DNA of 64,000 bases, from NCBI RefSeq assembly GCF_024346875.1, contig NZ_AP024871.1:1798001-1862000 (forward strand), written 5' to 3'. This DNA is from Vibrio gallicus (GTDB lineage: Bacteria > Pseudomonadota > Gammaproteobacteria > Enterobacterales > Vibrionaceae). Positions within the stretch are counted from its first letter, which is position 1. Each line of letters begins with the position of its first letter. Shown one piece after another: positions 1 to 10,916 of the stretch. A model generated the notes under the pieces. That model ran no database searches and had not been told where the DNA came from. It worked only from the letters and a program-made list of their open reading frames with translations. Made by a program: the position numbers and the translations under genes.

Positions 1-173
1 TGAAGAATGCAGACTTATGGAAGGCACTAGATAAAGAAACCCAGCGCCACAGTGTTGATTGGCGATGGGTAAAAGGCCATGCAGGTCACCGCGAAAACGA
101 AATCTGTGACGATATTGCTCGCGCGGCAGCCGAGGCTCCAACAGAAGAAGATACCGGTTATCAAGCCAAATAG
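1..173 (+). CDS. rnhA: Ribonuclease HI, C-terminal part (cut by window edge)
   Basis: The last 56 codons of RNase HI, which cleaves the RNA strand of RNA-DNA hybrids during replication. The frame is open from base 3 and ends in TAG. The visible tail has the family's [12 protein letters not shown] segment, carrying the conserved His of the active-site loop, followed by an acidic CDDIARAAA helix (the conserved Asp of the catalytic set) and a short polar tail. The start and the first catalytic residues lie outside the window. Convergent with the next gene, only 8 bases apart with no visible terminator. The rnhA, yafS, gloB, mltD order is the one in E. coli, which supports the call. Confidence 0.93.
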   Translation, partial: KNADLWKALDKETQRHSVDWRWVKGHAGHRENEICDDIARAAAEAPTEEDTGYQAK

Positions 174-181
174 TTAATAGC

Positions 182-901
182 CTATGTTCGGTAATTAACA
201 CTCACTGGAGATAAACGACGCTTGAGTTTCCAGTGTGGCTTAATCGGTTTTAACGGGTATGTACGTTTACGTGCCACCATAAAATAGAGGCTACAAAACG
301 GCGCGCTCCAACCACCGCATAGGTTTTCCATCCACGTCCAAATGGCTCGCTGCTTCTTGGCTGGAATCATCGCATAGCTATCAAGATGAACGACTTGATA
401 ATTAAGTAAACTAAGCCAATCTTTAACCCGGTATGGGGTAAACATACGCCCATTCCACGGTAGATCATCCTTGCGCCAAGGCATTAAACTGTTTATTCCT
501 GTTAAACTAACAGGATTAAACCCAGTAATAATAAGGTATCCATCGTCTATCATTACTCGGTCGACTTCGCGCAGTAATCGATGAGGGTCTAGACAATAAT
601 CAAGCTGATGAGCCATTACCACCACATCGATACTTTTCTCTAGAAAAGGTAAATCAAAGGCATCCGCAATCACATTGTGTGCTGGGTTAGTGATATCAAG
701 GTTAATTTGATGCTGAATGTTACTGTCGCAACTGGTAAGCTCACAGCTCAATCCGCCCAGCTTTAGCATATGGTAGCCAAATAGCTTGGGAGACCATTCA
801 TCAAGGCGCGTTTGAATCGTATCAAACACCCAATCATGCTTTGGTAGGTCACTCCATGAGTGAGGTTGCTTTAATTTTCGGGATATTCGAGCAGGTCGCA
901 T
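182..901 (-). CDS. yafS: YafS-like SAM-dependent methyltransferase
   Basis: A 239-residue class I methyltransferase-like protein. The central part has a Methyltransf_11 pattern: an acidic strand near residues 65-85 (NVIADAFDLPF), then the motif VVVMAHQLDYCLDPHRLLRE around 93-112, and a later strand with YLIITGFNPVSL. The usual glycine-rich SAM loop (GxGxG) is poorly conserved, here LGGLSCEL, so activity is not certain. The C-terminus is basic. It sits between rnhA (convergent) and gloB (divergent), exactly as yafS does in E. coli, and this position supports the assignment. The substrate is unknown. Confidence 0.8.
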   Translation of the reverse strand: MRPARISRKLKQPHSWSDLPKHDWVFDTIQTRLDEWSPKLFGYHMLKLGGLSCELTSCDSNIQHQINLDITNPAHNVIADAFDLPFLEKSIDVVVMAHQLDYCLDPHRLLREVDRVMIDDGYLIITGFNPVSLTGINSLMPWRKDDLPWNGRMFTPYRVKDWLSLLNYQVVHLDSYAMIPAKKQRAIWTWMENLCGGWSAPFCSLYFMVARKRTYPLKPIKPHWKLKRRLSPVSVNYRT

Positions 902-941
902 TCAGAGGCCATCCAAAGCTCAATAATAAGGGACATTGTTA

Positions 942-1700
942 ATGTTAGTAGTAAAAAGCATACCTGCATTCAACGACAATTACATCTGGCTAATTCACAA
1001 TAACCAAGGTCAGTGTGCAGTTGTTGATCCTGGCGACCACCAGCCAGTTATCGAGTATCTGCAATCGCACCAGCTAACACTCACTCAGGTCCTTGTCACT
1101 CACCATCACCCTGACCATATTGGAGGGGTTGCGGCGTTAAAGCGTGCTTATAAACATATAAAAATCGTAGGCCCTAAAAACGATGCTGTAGCAGGTCTCT
1201 CACAGTCAGTAGCACAAGGCGATACCGTTGAAGTGTTGGGTACAACGCTCGATGTCCTTGACCTGCCAGGTCATACCCTAGGGCATATTGCCTACCTAGG
1301 CGATGATAAGCTTTTTTGCGGTGACGTTCTTTTTTCAGCTGGATGTGGACGTATCTTTGAAGGCAGCGCTGAACAGATGTGGGAATCACTACAAAAACTG
1401 CAAAAACTGCCGGAGCAAACCAAGGTCTTTTGTGCCCATGAATATACCGCTAGCAACCTGGCATTTGCCCTTGCTGTTGAGCCTGGAAATACTGAGTTAC
1501 AAAAATATAGAGATACCGTAAATCACCTCCGAGCTCAGCAAAAACCCACACTTCCAACCACGATAGGGACAGAAAAGAACATAAATCCATTTTTACGCGT
1601 CACAGAGCCTGAAATTATCGATGGCATACGCAATAAAACAGAGGATCTCACCCCCTGTGGCGTATTTAGCGCACTACGAAAATGGAAAGATCACTTCTAA
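942..1700 (+). CDS. gloB: Hydroxyacylglutathione hydrolase (glyoxalase II)
   Basis: Hydrolyses S-D-lactoylglutathione to D-lactate and glutathione, the second step of methylglyoxal detoxification in the cytosol. The 252-residue protein starts SIPAFNDNYIWL soon after the N-terminus and has the metallo-beta-lactamase metal motif THHHPDH at residues 53-59, a second His in PGHTLGH near 110, the metal-bridging Asp in FCGDVLF and a late His in CAHEYT. A TTG six bases upstream is in frame, but AAGGGA at 928-933 lies 8 bases before this ATG, so the ATG is preferred. Divergent from yafS and followed closely by mltD. Confidence 0.95.
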   Translation: MLVVKSIPAFNDNYIWLIHNNQGQCAVVDPGDHQPVIEYLQSHQLTLTQVLVTHHHPDHIGGVAALKRAYKHIKIVGPKNDAVAGLSQSVAQGDTVEVLGTTLDVLDLPGHTLGHIAYLGDDKLFCGDVLFSAGCGRIFEGSAEQMWESLQKLQKLPEQTKVFCAHEYTASNLAFALAVEPGNTELQKYRDTVNHLRAQQKPTLPTTIGTEKNINPFLRVTEPEIIDGIRNKTEDLTPCGVFSALRKWKDHF

Positions 1701-1753
1701 TTGTATACACTCTGGCGAATTTTCCGCGATTACTAGGGTTACAAGGCACATCA

Positions 1754-3334
1754 ATGAGACTTAAGCACTGTTGGGTACTGGCATTATTACTAACTGGGTG
1801 CCAAGTGGCACAGACTCCCCAAACCACAGAGAGCGAATCGCCGCGCTCTAGTAATGATGTGAGCCAACCCACGGATAACGCTCAGGTAGTCGTTCCAGTT
1901 GAGGAGGAAGTTACTCCTGAGCCCGAGCCGGTAAAAGAGTTAACCCCTCAAGAGCAGGACGATGTATGGAAGCGCATCGGTATGCAATTAAAGCTGCCGG
2001 TTGCCGATCAACAGAAAGTTGACTACTACCGCAACTGGTACCTAAAACACCCTAGCCATCTTCGTACGGTATCCAAGCGTGCACAACCGTTCCTATATCT
2101 CATTACAGAGAAGATAGAAGAGCGAGGTTTGCCGATGGAACTGGCACTACTACCGATTGTTGAAAGCTCATTCGATGCGTTTGCTTATTCTCATGGTAGC
2201 GCCGCTGGTCTATGGCAGTTTATTCCAGGCACAGGCAAGATGTACGGCCTGCAACAAACCTATTGGTATGACGGTCGCCGAGACGTGGAAGCAGCTACCG
2301 ATGCCGCTTTGGATTATTTGACCTACCTTGGGCGCCGCTTTGATGGAAATTGGAATCATGCGATCGCGTCTTATAACAGTGGTAGTGGACGTGTGAGCAG
2401 TGCAGTACGCAAAAACCGCCGCCTAGGCAAACCGACTGATTTCTTTTCATTGCAGCTTCCTAAAGAAACCAGCGGTTATGTACCAAAGCTAATGGCATTA
2501 GCCGATATCATTGCAAATCAAGAGAAATATGGCGTTGAAATCCCACCCATTGAGAACAAGCCTGTATTAGTAAGTGTTGACCCTAAAGAGCAACTCGACC
2601 TAGGCATTGCTGCGCACTATGCTGGCATCTCTGTACGTGAGCTACAAAGCTATAATCCTGGTTATAATCAATGGGCAACCGCACCAAATGGTCCATACCA
2701 TCTATTGATACCTATTGATAAAAAATCGCGCTTTGAAGAACAGGCCAAGAAAAATAAAGGCAAAGGCATTAAGGTAACTCGCTACAAGGTTCAATCTGGT
2801 GACACCTTGAGTCAGATAGCCAAATCACACAATACCACCATGGATGCGATAAAAACCGCCAATAACATGGACTCATCAGCACTGAGAGCAGGCCACTTCA
2901 TTCTCGTACCAACCTCATCTCAAAAAGCCAATGCTTACGCTCTTAGCGCCGACAACCGTCTAAAACAAACCCAGTCTCGGGCGCGTGGTGACTATAAGGT
3001 AACGCATACCGTAGCATCTGGTGAAAGCTTCTGGACTATAGCTAAAAAACACGATGTATCGGTGCAATCGTTAGCTAAGTGGAACGGCATGGCCCCTAAA
3101 GATACATTACGCGTAGGTCAGCACCTTGTGGTATGGAAGAAAGGTAAGCAAGGCGCGGTAATCCGCACTGTCTATTACCAGGTTCGCAGCGGTGACAATA
3201 TCAGTATTATCGCGAATCGCTTCAAGGTGAGCTCCACTGATGTGATCAAATGGAACAACCTTGAAAAATCGAAATACCTAAAACCGGGACAAAAGCTCAA
3301 GCTCTATGTTGATGTAACCAAGGTAAGCGTATAA
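1754..3334 (+). CDS. mltD: Membrane-bound lytic murein transglycosylase D
   Basis: Lipoprotein that cleaves the MurNAc-GlcNAc bond of peptidoglycan with formation of the 1,6-anhydro product. From this ATG (AAGG 7 bases upstream) the 526-residue protein begins with a lipoprotein signal ending in a lipobox LLLTGC near residue 16. The SLT domain lies around residues 95-230 with the catalytic Glu in LLPIVESSFD and the following AAGLWQFIPGTG. Three LysM peptidoglycan-binding repeats follow (each starts YKVQSGD, HTVASGE, YQVRSGD) in the last 160 residues. A longer frame starting at 1682 would put the lipobox 40 residues in and is rejected. It abuts a convergent yafD-like gene by 3 bases. Confidence 0.95.
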   Translation: MRLKHCWVLALLLTGCQVAQTPQTTESESPRSSNDVSQPTDNAQVVVPVEEEVTPEPEPVKELTPQEQDDVWKRIGMQLKLPVADQQKVDYYRNWYLKHPSHLRTVSKRAQPFLYLITEKIEERGLPMELALLPIVESSFDAFAYSHGSAAGLWQFIPGTGKMYGLQQTYWYDGRRDVEAATDAALDYLTYLGRRFDGNWNHAIASYNSGSGRVSSAVRKNRRLGKPTDFFSLQLPKETSGYVPKLMALADIIANQEKYGVEIPPIENKPVLVSVDPKEQLDLGIAAHYAGISVRELQSYNPGYNQWATAPNGPYHLLIPIDKKSRFEEQAKKNKGKGIKVTRYKVQSGDTLSQIAKSHNTTMDAIKTANNMDSSALRAGHFILVPTSSQKANAYALSADNRLKQTQSRARGDYKVTHTVASGESFWTIAKKHDVSVQSLAKWNGMAPKDTLRVGQHLVVWKKGKQGAVIRTVYYQVRSGDNISIIANRFKVSSTDVIKWNNLEKSKYLKPGQKLKLYVDVTKVSV

Positions 3335-3337
3335 ATC

Positions 3338-4192
3338 CTATTCGATTAGGCTAAATTTAGCGGTCAAAGGGTTATGATCTGAGGCGTCACTAGTTGACGC
3401 CTCTGCTTTATCTAGCTTTAGGCCTCGATAAAAAATATGATCTAACACCTGCCCATCCAAGAAACGGGTGCGCCTATCCGGCGTATAAACCACCTCTGAT
3501 AGCCCCGCACTTACCATCGCTTGTCTAAGCGCTTGTAGCCGCTCACTATTCCAAGAATTAAAGTCTCCGCCAAGGATAACCGGTCCTATATGCTGCCCTA
3601 GCTTATCGGTTAGCTTTGCCAGTTGCTGCGCATAGTCGTGGGTTCCCAATGTAAAATTGATACCATGTAAGTTGCCAACACCTAAGGTTGCACCATCAGA
3701 CAATAGGTAGGTTGCAAATAAGGCCGATTTAGGAAGTCGCAACCAAGGCTCATTGGCCAATTGAGCACAAATGCTTGTTGGGTAGACATGCGCCAAATTA
3801 AACACTCCCGCAGTGGCATCAAATGCCTCAAATGCAGTTGCTTGCTGTCCTACCCAATCAGCATGATAGAGCCACTGTTTAAATTCATCCGACATACTGA
3901 CTTCTTGCAGTAAGCCCAGCTGAATATGAGGCAGGTAAGAATCAAGTTCATGCCTCCATCCCGGCTTGTTCTGCTTATAGATATTCCACACTAACACCTT
4001 AATATCCCCATGGTTATCTAAGGGTTGCGGAGCAGAAAATTGTCGACATTGAACACTAGTTTGTTGTCTATCAGCCACACCATCAGTCACAACGACAGTG
4101 TCGGCATTAGGGACTTTAAACAGAAAATTAAAGCTCAATACACCACCAGCAGCCAACACTAGCAGCGCGCCAAAAACGCGAGTAAAGCGCAT
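3338..4192 (-). CDS. yafD: YafD-like endonuclease/exonuclease/phosphatase family protein
   Basis: A 284-residue EEP-fold protein. An N-terminal hydrophobic segment (residues 6-24, LLVLAAGGVLSFNFLF) suggests a membrane anchor or signal. The fold is marked by VLVWNIYKQ, the metal-binding LLQEVSM (Glu), GNLHGIN, GGDFNSW (Asp/Asn) and the terminal SDASDHNPL (Asp-His). These are the standard catalytic positions of Mg-dependent phosphodiesterases of this superfamily. It matches E. coli YafD in length and in position next to mltD/gloB. Substrate unknown. The start is uncertain: TTG codons at 4201 and 4198 are better placed to the AGGG Shine-Dalgarno than the chosen ATG. Confidence 0.85.
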   Translation of the reverse strand: MRFTRVFGALLVLAAGGVLSFNFLFKVPNADTVVVTDGVADRQQTSVQCRQFSAPQPLDNHGDIKVLVWNIYKQNKPGWRHELDSYLPHIQLGLLQEVSMSDEFKQWLYHADWVGQQATAFEAFDATAGVFNLAHVYPTSICAQLANEPWLRLPKSALFATYLLSDGATLGVGNLHGINFTLGTHDYAQQLAKLTDKLGQHIGPVILGGDFNSWNSERLQALRQAMVSAGLSEVVYTPDRRTRFLDGQVLDHIFYRGLKLDKAEASTSDASDHNPLTAKFSLIE

Positions 4193-4242
4193 AACCAACA
4201 AGCCCTATTCAATCAAGATGATCTAAATCTAACACAAACAAA

Positions 4243-4267
4243 AAGCCCTCGCGAAATGCGAGGGCTT
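4243..4267 (-). terminator. Terminator after glnB
   Basis: Perfect 10-bp stem AAGCCCTCGC with a 5-base loop. On the minus strand it is followed by TTTGTTTGTG, fitting rho-independent termination of glnB. Confidence 0.85.
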
Positions 4268-4292
4268 ATAAATACACTATCAATAAAACGAC

Positions 4293-4640
<348 letters not shown>

Positions 4641-4705
4641 CTAACTCTACAAGTATGTGTGTACTTGAATTTTATACTATTTTTAAACAAAAATGCTATA
4701 TGCTT

Positions 4706-5014
4706 TTACTTCAAAGATGCGTAATAAGCTGCAAGATTTGCAATATCATCATCACTTAGTAATGAAGCTTGAGCGACCATTACAGGGGCTAGGCCACCGG
4801 TTCTTTGTTTACTCTTATAGGCCTTCATTGATGACACCAAATATTTTTCGTTCTGACCTGCAAGGTTTGGGTAACCATCGATAAGAGCTACTCCATCCGC
4901 GCCATGACAAGCACCGCAAATTGCAGCGCGAGCCTTACCTGCTGCGATATCTGCTGCATTCGCAGAAAAGCCAACCATACAAGCCATAACTGCAATAAAT
5001 AGAGACTTTTTCAT
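4706..5014 (-). CDS. Small periplasmic class I cytochrome c (c553/c5 type)
   Basis: A 102-residue exported monohaem cytochrome. The Sec signal peptide ([19 protein letters not shown]) is cut before ADIAAGKA. The haem site CGACHG lies at about residues 33-38 and the likely distal Met in [10 protein letters not shown], with a final helix [13 protein letters not shown] typical of the family. It probably shuttles electrons in the periplasm. Two ATGs are adjacent; AAGGTG is spaced better to the second, which is used here. It lies just downstream of tilS on the same strand (about 17 bases). A specific gene name cannot be assigned. Confidence 0.85.
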   Translation of the reverse strand: MKKSLFIAVMACMVGFSANAADIAAGKARAAICGACHGADGVALIDGYPNLAGQNEKYLVSSMKAYKSKQRTGGLAPVMVAQASLLSDDDIANLAAYYASLK

Positions 5015-5031
5015 CATTCACCTTTCACACT

Positions 5032-6354
5032 TTAATTATCCCAATAGAAACGACAGTCATCTCCTGAAAATTCTTTACAAACAAATAAATTTCCTACAGC
5101 GACTACCTGTTGGTTATACATCAAAATGGGTATAAAGGTTCGTTTCCATGGCGGAATTTGATACTCCTGAAACAGTTTTTTTAGCTTTCTGCTACCCAGT
5201 CGTCCCTCTGGGTGCAAAATAGCCCCCTTGACACTGTCGAGAAATACCACTGAAACAAGCTCATTTTTTAGAGGAGAGCGTAGCTGCATGCCTCTGTCAT
5301 CAGTATGAGTTAACTCGACCGTACCTAAGCGACAAGGCAGCGGCATCGCCTCTCCAAACCCAAGCGGTTGTGACCACTGTTTATTTACTGCGCAATTAGC
5401 AACGAGGTAAAGTCGATTTTGATAACGATGGACGCTGTTTTCACCCAGTACCAGTTTTGGATTCGCATCGCTCTTTGCCCCCATAACTTCCGTTACAATA
5501 AGGCGTAACTGTTTTTGTGAAGGCATCACCTGCTTTAATTGCTTGAGCCACATGCGCAGCAATTGATTTTGCAGCGCAGATTCATAACCAATAAGCTGCT
5601 GACAATCTAAGCTTTGATTTAAATCGACTAAGGTTTGATACTTCTCATCGATTAAGCTTTGTAGCAGGCTCTGTTGCTCATAGCACAGCCCAGCACTACG
5701 CACGGCTGCGGCTTGAATATGAGGCCAACGCTGGGCCAGTTTAGGCACAATTTCATGGCGTAAGAAGTTTCGATCAAAATCTTGATTTTGATTACTTTCA
5801 TCTTCAACCCATTCCAATTGCAGTTGCGCTGCGCATTGTTCCAAGTATTGCCGAGTAAAGCCTAAAAACGGTCGCAGTAAGTAAGCACCATTAAAATCAC
5901 TGACCTCCCCCATAGCCGCTAGCCCTGCAGGACCACTGCCACGCTTTAATGCCAATAGTAATGTTTCCAATTGATCATCAGCGTGTTGCGCGGTTAATAA
6001 CAGGTCGTGTGGCGCTAGATGTCGCGCAAGCAAGCCGTATCGAGCTTCCCTTGCCTGAGCTTCAAGGCTTTGATTTGAGTCTAAGTCCAACGCCGCATAC
6101 TCAATATGTAAGGTAAGCTGATACTCATGACACCAACGTTGACACTCACGGGCCCAGTGGTCAGCATGTACACTCAATCCATGATGAACATGTACCACCT
6201 CAATAACCGTATCGGGGTGTTGTTGCCTATATTCAAATAAAGTATGTAGTAGCAGACGCGAGTCTAATCCTCCACTCAAGGCGAGAACCAGTTTGGATGC
6301 AGGGGATTGATGTGCCTGTAGCAGGCCACTCAAAGACGATAGCAACTCAGTCAT
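5032..6354 (-). CDS. tilS: tRNA(Ile)-lysidine synthase
   Basis: Adds lysine to C34 of the AUA-reading tRNA-Ile, changing it from Met to Ile identity, in the cytosol; usually essential. The 440-residue protein has the PP-loop ATP-pyrophosphatase motif SGGLDSR at about residues 27-33, then the N-type core (HHGLS, RNFLRHEI), and the C-terminal TilS domains (GRLGSRKLKKLFQE, LVAVGN-like strand). The chosen ATG removes an unsupported 10-residue extension; an AAGGG lies just upstream. The accA terminator lies directly in front, so the gene probably has its own promoter or relies on readthrough. Gene order accA-tilS is shared with E. coli. Confidence 0.93.
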   Translation of the reverse strand: MTELLSSLSGLLQAHQSPASKLVLALSGGLDSRLLLHTLFEYRQQHPDTVIEVVHVHHGLSVHADHWARECQRWCHEYQLTLHIEYAALDLDSNQSLEAQAREARYGLLARHLAPHDLLLTAQHADDQLETLLLALKRGSGPAGLAAMGEVSDFNGAYLLRPFLGFTRQYLEQCAAQLQLEWVEDESNQNQDFDRNFLRHEIVPKLAQRWPHIQAAAVRSAGLCYEQQSLLQSLIDEKYQTLVDLNQSLDCQQLIGYESALQNQLLRMWLKQLKQVMPSQKQLRLIVTEVMGAKSDANPKLVLGENSVHRYQNRLYLVANCAVNKQWSQPLGFGEAMPLPCRLGTVELTHTDDRGMQLRSPLKNELVSVVFLDSVKGAILHPEGRLGSRKLKKLFQEYQIPPWKRTFIPILMYNQQVVAVGNLFVCKEFSGDDCRFYWDN

Positions 6355-6368
6355 GAAAACCCTTAAAC

Positions 6369-6393
6369 AAAAAAAGCGAGCCAAGGCTCGCTT
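6369..6393 (-). terminator. Terminator between accA and tilS
   Basis: Stem AAGCGAGC/GCTCGCTT with loop CAAG, followed on the minus strand by TTTTTGTTT. It ends the accA transcript just before the tilS ribosome-binding site. Confidence 0.85.
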
Positions 6394-6413
6394 CTAGGAT
6401 AATAGCGTTAATC

Positions 6414-7373
6414 TTAGCAGTAACCGTAGCTCATTAAGCGATCATAACGACGCTCAAGTAGCTGATCGTTATCTTTACCTTCCAATTCAGCAAGCTGAGC
6501 AATGAGGGTCGACTTAACATTCTCGGCTGTAGCAATATGGTCACGATGCGCACCACCAAGTGGTTCAGTAATGATCTCATCGATTAAACCAAGCTCTTTT
6601 AGGCGTGGCGCAATAAGGCCCATAGCTTCAGCTGCTTGTGGGGCTTTATCTGAGTCACGCCATAAAATGGAAGCACAGCCCTCAGGAGAGATAACCGAAT
6701 AAGTCGAATATTCTAACATGTTGACGAAGTCACCAACACCGATAGCTAATGCTCCACCAGAGCCGCCTTCACCGACTACGTTACAGATAACCGGTACCGT
6801 CAATCCAGCCATAACTTTAAGGTTTTGTGCAATGGCTTCTGATTGACCGCGTTCTTCAGCACCAAGACCTGGGTATGCACCAGCGGTATCGATGAAGGTA
6901 ATAACTGGCATCTTAAAGCGCTCAGCCAATTGCATAAGGCGTAAGGCTTTACGGTATCCTTCAGGCTTTGGCATACCAAAATTGCGTATTACTTTTTCTT
7001 TGGTCTCACGACCCTTTTGATGGCCAATAACCATAACTGGACGTCCATCAATACGAGCAATACCGCCAACAATCGCTTTGTCATCAGCATAAGCACGATC
7101 ACCGCATAATTCTTCGAACTCAGTAAATACATGCTCAATATAATCATAGGTATAAGGGCGCTGAGGATGGCGAGCAAGTTGGGCAACCTGCCACGCACCT
7201 AGATCTCCAAAGATTTTCTTCTTCAGCTCTAGGCTCTTCTTCTCTAAAGATGCGATCTCTTTATTCAGATCAAGTCCGTCTTCATCACCATGGCGACTCA
7301 CGTCACGTAGGGCTTCGATTTTTGCTTCCAATTCTGCAATCGGCTTTTCAAACTCTAGAAAGTTTAAACTCAT
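6414..7373 (-). CDS. accA: Acetyl-CoA carboxylase carboxyltransferase subunit alpha
   Basis: Alpha subunit of the carboxyltransferase (alpha2beta2 with AccD) that moves CO2 from carboxybiotin to acetyl-CoA, giving malonyl-CoA for fatty acid synthesis. The 319-residue length equals E. coli AccA and the N-terminus [18 protein letters not shown] matches closely. The crotonase-fold region includes [21 protein letters not shown] and [12 protein letters not shown] (oxyanion/glycine-rich loop). Last gene of the dnaE side of the block, 46 bases after dnaE, and followed by a terminator. Confidence 0.97.
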   Translation of the reverse strand: MSLNFLEFEKPIAELEAKIEALRDVSRHGDEDGLDLNKEIASLEKKSLELKKKIFGDLGAWQVAQLARHPQRPYTYDYIEHVFTEFEELCGDRAYADDKAIVGGIARIDGRPVMVIGHQKGRETKEKVIRNFGMPKPEGYRKALRLMQLAERFKMPVITFIDTAGAYPGLGAEERGQSEAIAQNLKVMAGLTVPVICNVVGEGGSGGALAIGVGDFVNMLEYSTYSVISPEGCASILWRDSDKAPQAAEAMGLIAPRLKELGLIDEIITEPLGGAHRDHIATAENVKSTLIAQLAELEGKDNDQLLERRYDRLMSYGYC

Positions 7374-7419
7374 CTAGCATTCCTTCATGTATTTCGGCTG
7401 ATGACGGAGGTTTCCATCA

Positions 7420-10400
7420 TCAATTAAATTCAAGTTCTACCTGGTCAGGACCAAGTAGCATTTTTAAATCATCCAACAAGATATCCGATGGCGTTACTCG
7501 CCATTCTACACCTAAGCTTAATTTTGCCCTTGCGTCTTCTCGTTGGTAATAAATACTTACAGGCACAGTACCCGCACGGTGCGGCTCTAGAATTTCCCCA
7601 AATCGTTGAAAAAACTGAGCATTAATTTGTGACTCTGAGATAGAAAGCGAAAGCCCAGAGGCAAACTTTTCACGAGCCTGCCCAAGATCCATGATCTCAC
7701 GCGCCGTCATTTTAAGGCCACCATTGAAATCATCAAAGCTGACCTGTCCAGAAACGACCACAATTTTATCGCTTTCTACAAAATCTGCATACTTTTCTAA
7801 CACATCCGAGAAAAGCATGACCTCCATCCTAGCGGATCTATCGTCTAAGGTCATGATTCCAATGCGTGTTCCGCGTTTGGTCGTCATCACCCTAGCTGCA
7901 ATAACTAGCCCGGCAAGTGTAACAGATTGGTCACGTCGGGTTGGGGTCGCATTATTTAAACGACAACTGATGTATTTAGCTAACTCTCTACGATATTCAT
8001 TAATAGGGTGCCCCGTCAAGTACAGACCTAGGGTTTCTCTCTCCCCTTCCAACCAAACCTTCTCTGGCCAATTAGGCACCTGAGCATAGGCTTGCTCTAC
8101 ACCTGAATGGGTATCGTTCAATACCCCAAACATATCTGACTGCCCAAATGCCTGAGCTTGATTGTGTTGTCCCGCAGCGCGCACGGCATCATCAACCGAT
8201 GCCATCATGGCAGCTCGATGTGGTCCAAGCTTATCCAGTGCGCCGGCTTGAATCAGTTTTTCGATGACCCGTTTGTTACATTTTTTAAGGTCAATTCGAG
8301 CACAGAAATCGAATAAATCCTTAAAATGTCCACCGCTATTACGTGCCTGTGTGATGCTCTCTATCGGCCCTTCACCTACACCTTTGATTGCACCGATGCC
8401 GTATACCACAGCGCCATTCTCATCCACATTAAAGCGGTATAAGCCAGAGTTGACATCCGGAGGCAGGATCTTTAGCCCCATACGCAGACATTCGTCAACC
8501 AAGCCAACCACTTTCTCGGTATTATCCATATCCGCGGTCATTACCGCAGCCATAAACTCGGCAGGATAGTGCGTTTTAAGCCATAGGGTTTGATAAGAAA
8601 CTAGCGCATACGCAGCTGAGTGTGATTTGTTAAATCCATAACCGGCGAACTTCTCCACCAAGTCAAAGATCTTCATTGCCAACTCGCCATCGACGCCATT
8701 TTTCTCCGCACCGTCTTTAAATACAGTACGCTGTTTGGCCATCTCTTCCGGTTTTTTCTTACCCATAGCTCGGCGAAGCATATCTGCGCCGCCTAGGGTG
8801 TAGCCCGCTAATATCTGAGCAATCTGCATTACCTGTTCTTGATACAAGATAATGCCATAAGTTGGATCTAGGGTTTCCTTAAGTGATTCATGCTGCCATT
8901 TTTCATCAGGATACGACACCGCCTCACGAGCGTGCTTACGGTCAATAAAGTTATCTACCATCCCAGATTGTAATGGACCCGGACGGAACAGCGCCACCAA
9001 AGCGATAATATCCTCAAAACAATCCGGTTGCAGGCGTTTGATCAGGTCTTTCATACCGCGAGATTCAAGCTGGAATACCGCCGTTGTCTCTGAGTTCTGT
9101 AACAGACGGAATGAGGCTTCATCTTGCAGAGGAATCGATTCAATTCGAACCGGATCTTTCCCTTCACGTTCAAGCTTAGGGTTTATTAACCCAAGGGCCC
9201 AGTCAATGATGGTTAGGGTTCGCAACCCCAAGAAGTCAAACTTAACCAAGCCAGCCGTTTCAACATCGTTCTTATCGAATTGAGTAACTGGGAAGTGCCC
9301 TTCAGAATCCGCATAAATAGGGGCAAAGTCAGTAATTGTAGTCGGTGAAATAACAACACCACCGGCATGCTTACCGGCATTTCGTGTACACCCTTCGAGG
9401 ATGCGACACATATCAATCAGCTCTTTGACCTCTTCATCTGCTTCATATAGCTCACCGAACTGCGGTTCGGCATCAAATGCTTTAGCCAGCGTCATACCAG
9501 GGTCGGGTGGAACGAGCTTGGAAATTCTATCTACAAAGCCATAAGGGTGCCCGAGTACTCGACCAACATCGCGAATAACCGCTTTTGCCGCCATAGTACC
9601 AAAGGTAATGATCTGAGATACCGCATCACGGCCATACATCTCAGCAACATGATCGATAACCTGATCACGCTTATCCATACAAAAATCGACATCGAAATCG
9701 GGCATGGATACACGCTCAGGGTTCAAAAACCGCTCGAACAGCAGATCATATTCCAAGGGATCTAAGTCGGTGATCATAAGTGCATAAGCGACCAACGAAC
9801 CGGCACCTGACCCCCTTCCTGGTCCAACCGGAATATCGTTATCTTTAGACCACTGGATAAACTCCATTACGATAAGGAAGTAACCAGGGAATCCCATCTG
9901 GTTGATAACATCCAATTCAATCTGCAAGCGCTCATCATATTCAGGGCGTCGCTGCTCACGAACCTTAGGGTCTGGAAATAGAAACTCTAAACGGGCCTCA
10001 AGGCCTTGTTGAGACTTCATGACCAAGAACTCGGTTTCCTCCATTCCCTCTGTTGGGAATGCAGGTAGGAAATACTCATTCAAGCGCACGGTGACATTAC
10101 AACGCTTAGCAATCTCGACGCTATTTTCTAATGCTTCAGGAATATCAGAAAACAGTTCACACATCTCTTGCTCAGTACGCAGATACTGCTGAGCGCTGTA
10201 ATTTTTTGGTCGTTTAGGGTCTTCAAGGGTATAACCATCATGGATGGCAACCCGTATTTCATGGGCATCAAATTGATCTTCTGTCAGAAATACCACCTGA
10301 TTGGTGGCGACGACAGGAATCTCATACTGCTCAGCGCACTCTAAAGCAAAATGCAGATAGCTTTCTTCATCCGGTCGCCCTGTTCGAGTCAACTCCAAAT

Positions 10401-10899
10401 AGAAGCGGTCAGGGAAGTATTGCTGGTAAAAATCCAACGTCTGTTTCACTAAAGCAGGATTCCCTTTGAGCAAGGCTCGTCCTACCTCGCCATCCTTACC
10501 GCCCGAAAGAAGGATGAGCCCTTCACTAAACTCAGTGAGCCATTCTTTGTCAATAACCGGTTGATGCTGCACATGCCCGCGCAAATACGCTTTAGAGATA
10601 AGGAGTGTTAGATTCTTATAACCGGTATTATTGGTGGCAAGCACCGTAAGGGTGGTCAGCTCGTCAGCAAAGTCTGCTGAGCGCATGCTGAAATCCGCGC
10701 CGATAATGGGTTTCACACCATTACTATGCGCATTATTATAGAATTTGACCAATCCACATAGGTTACTAAAGTCGGTCAAGGCAACCGCAGGCATGCCTAA
10801 CTCAGCGACTTTCTTAACCAAAGGTGGCACTTTGGATAAGCCGTCAACCATAGAATAGTCACTGTGGACCCGTAGATGAATAAACCTAGGTTCTGTCAT
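7420..10899 (-). CDS. dnaE: DNA polymerase III subunit alpha
   Basis: Catalytic subunit of the replicative polymerase. The 1159-residue protein begins with the PHP domain ([16 protein letters not shown]). The polymerase active-site aspartates are in [10 protein letters not shown] at about residues 399-408, followed by fingers and tandem helix-hairpin-helix regions ([13 protein letters not shown]). The beta-clamp motif QSDMFG lies near 923-928, and an OB domain ([19 protein letters not shown]) and a tau-binding C-terminus follow. Length is that of the type DnaE1 of gammaproteobacteria. It follows rnhB by 17 bases and precedes accA, the conserved lpxB-rnhB-dnaE-accA order. Confidence 0.98.
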   Translation of the reverse strand: MTEPRFIHLRVHSDYSMVDGLSKVPPLVKKVAELGMPAVALTDFSNLCGLVKFYNNAHSNGVKPIIGADFSMRSADFADELTTLTVLATNNTGYKNLTLLISKAYLRGHVQHQPVIDKEWLTEFSEGLILLSGGKDGEVGRALLKGNPALVKQTLDFYQQYFPDRFYLELTRTGRPDEESYLHFALECAEQYEIPVVATNQVVFLTEDQFDAHEIRVAIHDGYTLEDPKRPKNYSAQQYLRTEQEMCELFSDIPEALENSVEIAKRCNVTVRLNEYFLPAFPTEGMEETEFLVMKSQQGLEARLEFLFPDPKVREQRRPEYDERLQIELDVINQMGFPGYFLIVMEFIQWSKDNDIPVGPGRGSGAGSLVAYALMITDLDPLEYDLLFERFLNPERVSMPDFDVDFCMDKRDQVIDHVAEMYGRDAVSQIITFGTMAAKAVIRDVGRVLGHPYGFVDRISKLVPPDPGMTLAKAFDAEPQFGELYEADEEVKELIDMCRILEGCTRNAGKHAGGVVISPTTITDFAPIYADSEGHFPVTQFDKNDVETAGLVKFDFLGLRTLTIIDWALGLINPKLEREGKDPVRIESIPLQDEASFRLLQNSETTAVFQLESRGMKDLIKRLQPDCFEDIIALVALFRPGPLQSGMVDNFIDRKHAREAVSYPDEKWQHESLKETLDPTYGIILYQEQVMQIAQILAGYTLGGADMLRRAMGKKKPEEMAKQRTVFKDGAEKNGVDGELAMKIFDLVEKFAGYGFNKSHSAAYALVSYQTLWLKTHYPAEFMAAVMTADMDNTEKVVGLVDECLRMGLKILPPDVNSGLYRFNVDENGAVVYGIGAIKGVGEGPIESITQARNSGGHFKDLFDFCARIDLKKCNKRVIEKLIQAGALDKLGPHRAAMMASVDDAVRAAGQHNQAQAFGQSDMFGVLNDTHSGVEQAYAQVPNWPEKVWLEGERETLGLYLTGHPINEYRRELAKYISCRLNNATPTRRDQSVTLAGLVIAARVMTTKRGTRIGIMTLDDRSARMEVMLFSDVLEKYADFVESDKIVVVSGQVSFDDFNGGLKMTAREIMDLGQAREKFASGLSLSISESQINAQFFQRFGEILEPHRAGTVPVSIYYQREDARAKLSLGVEWRVTPSDILLDDLKMLLGPDQVELEFN

Positions 10900-10916
10900 T
10901 GGTGCTTACAACTCTC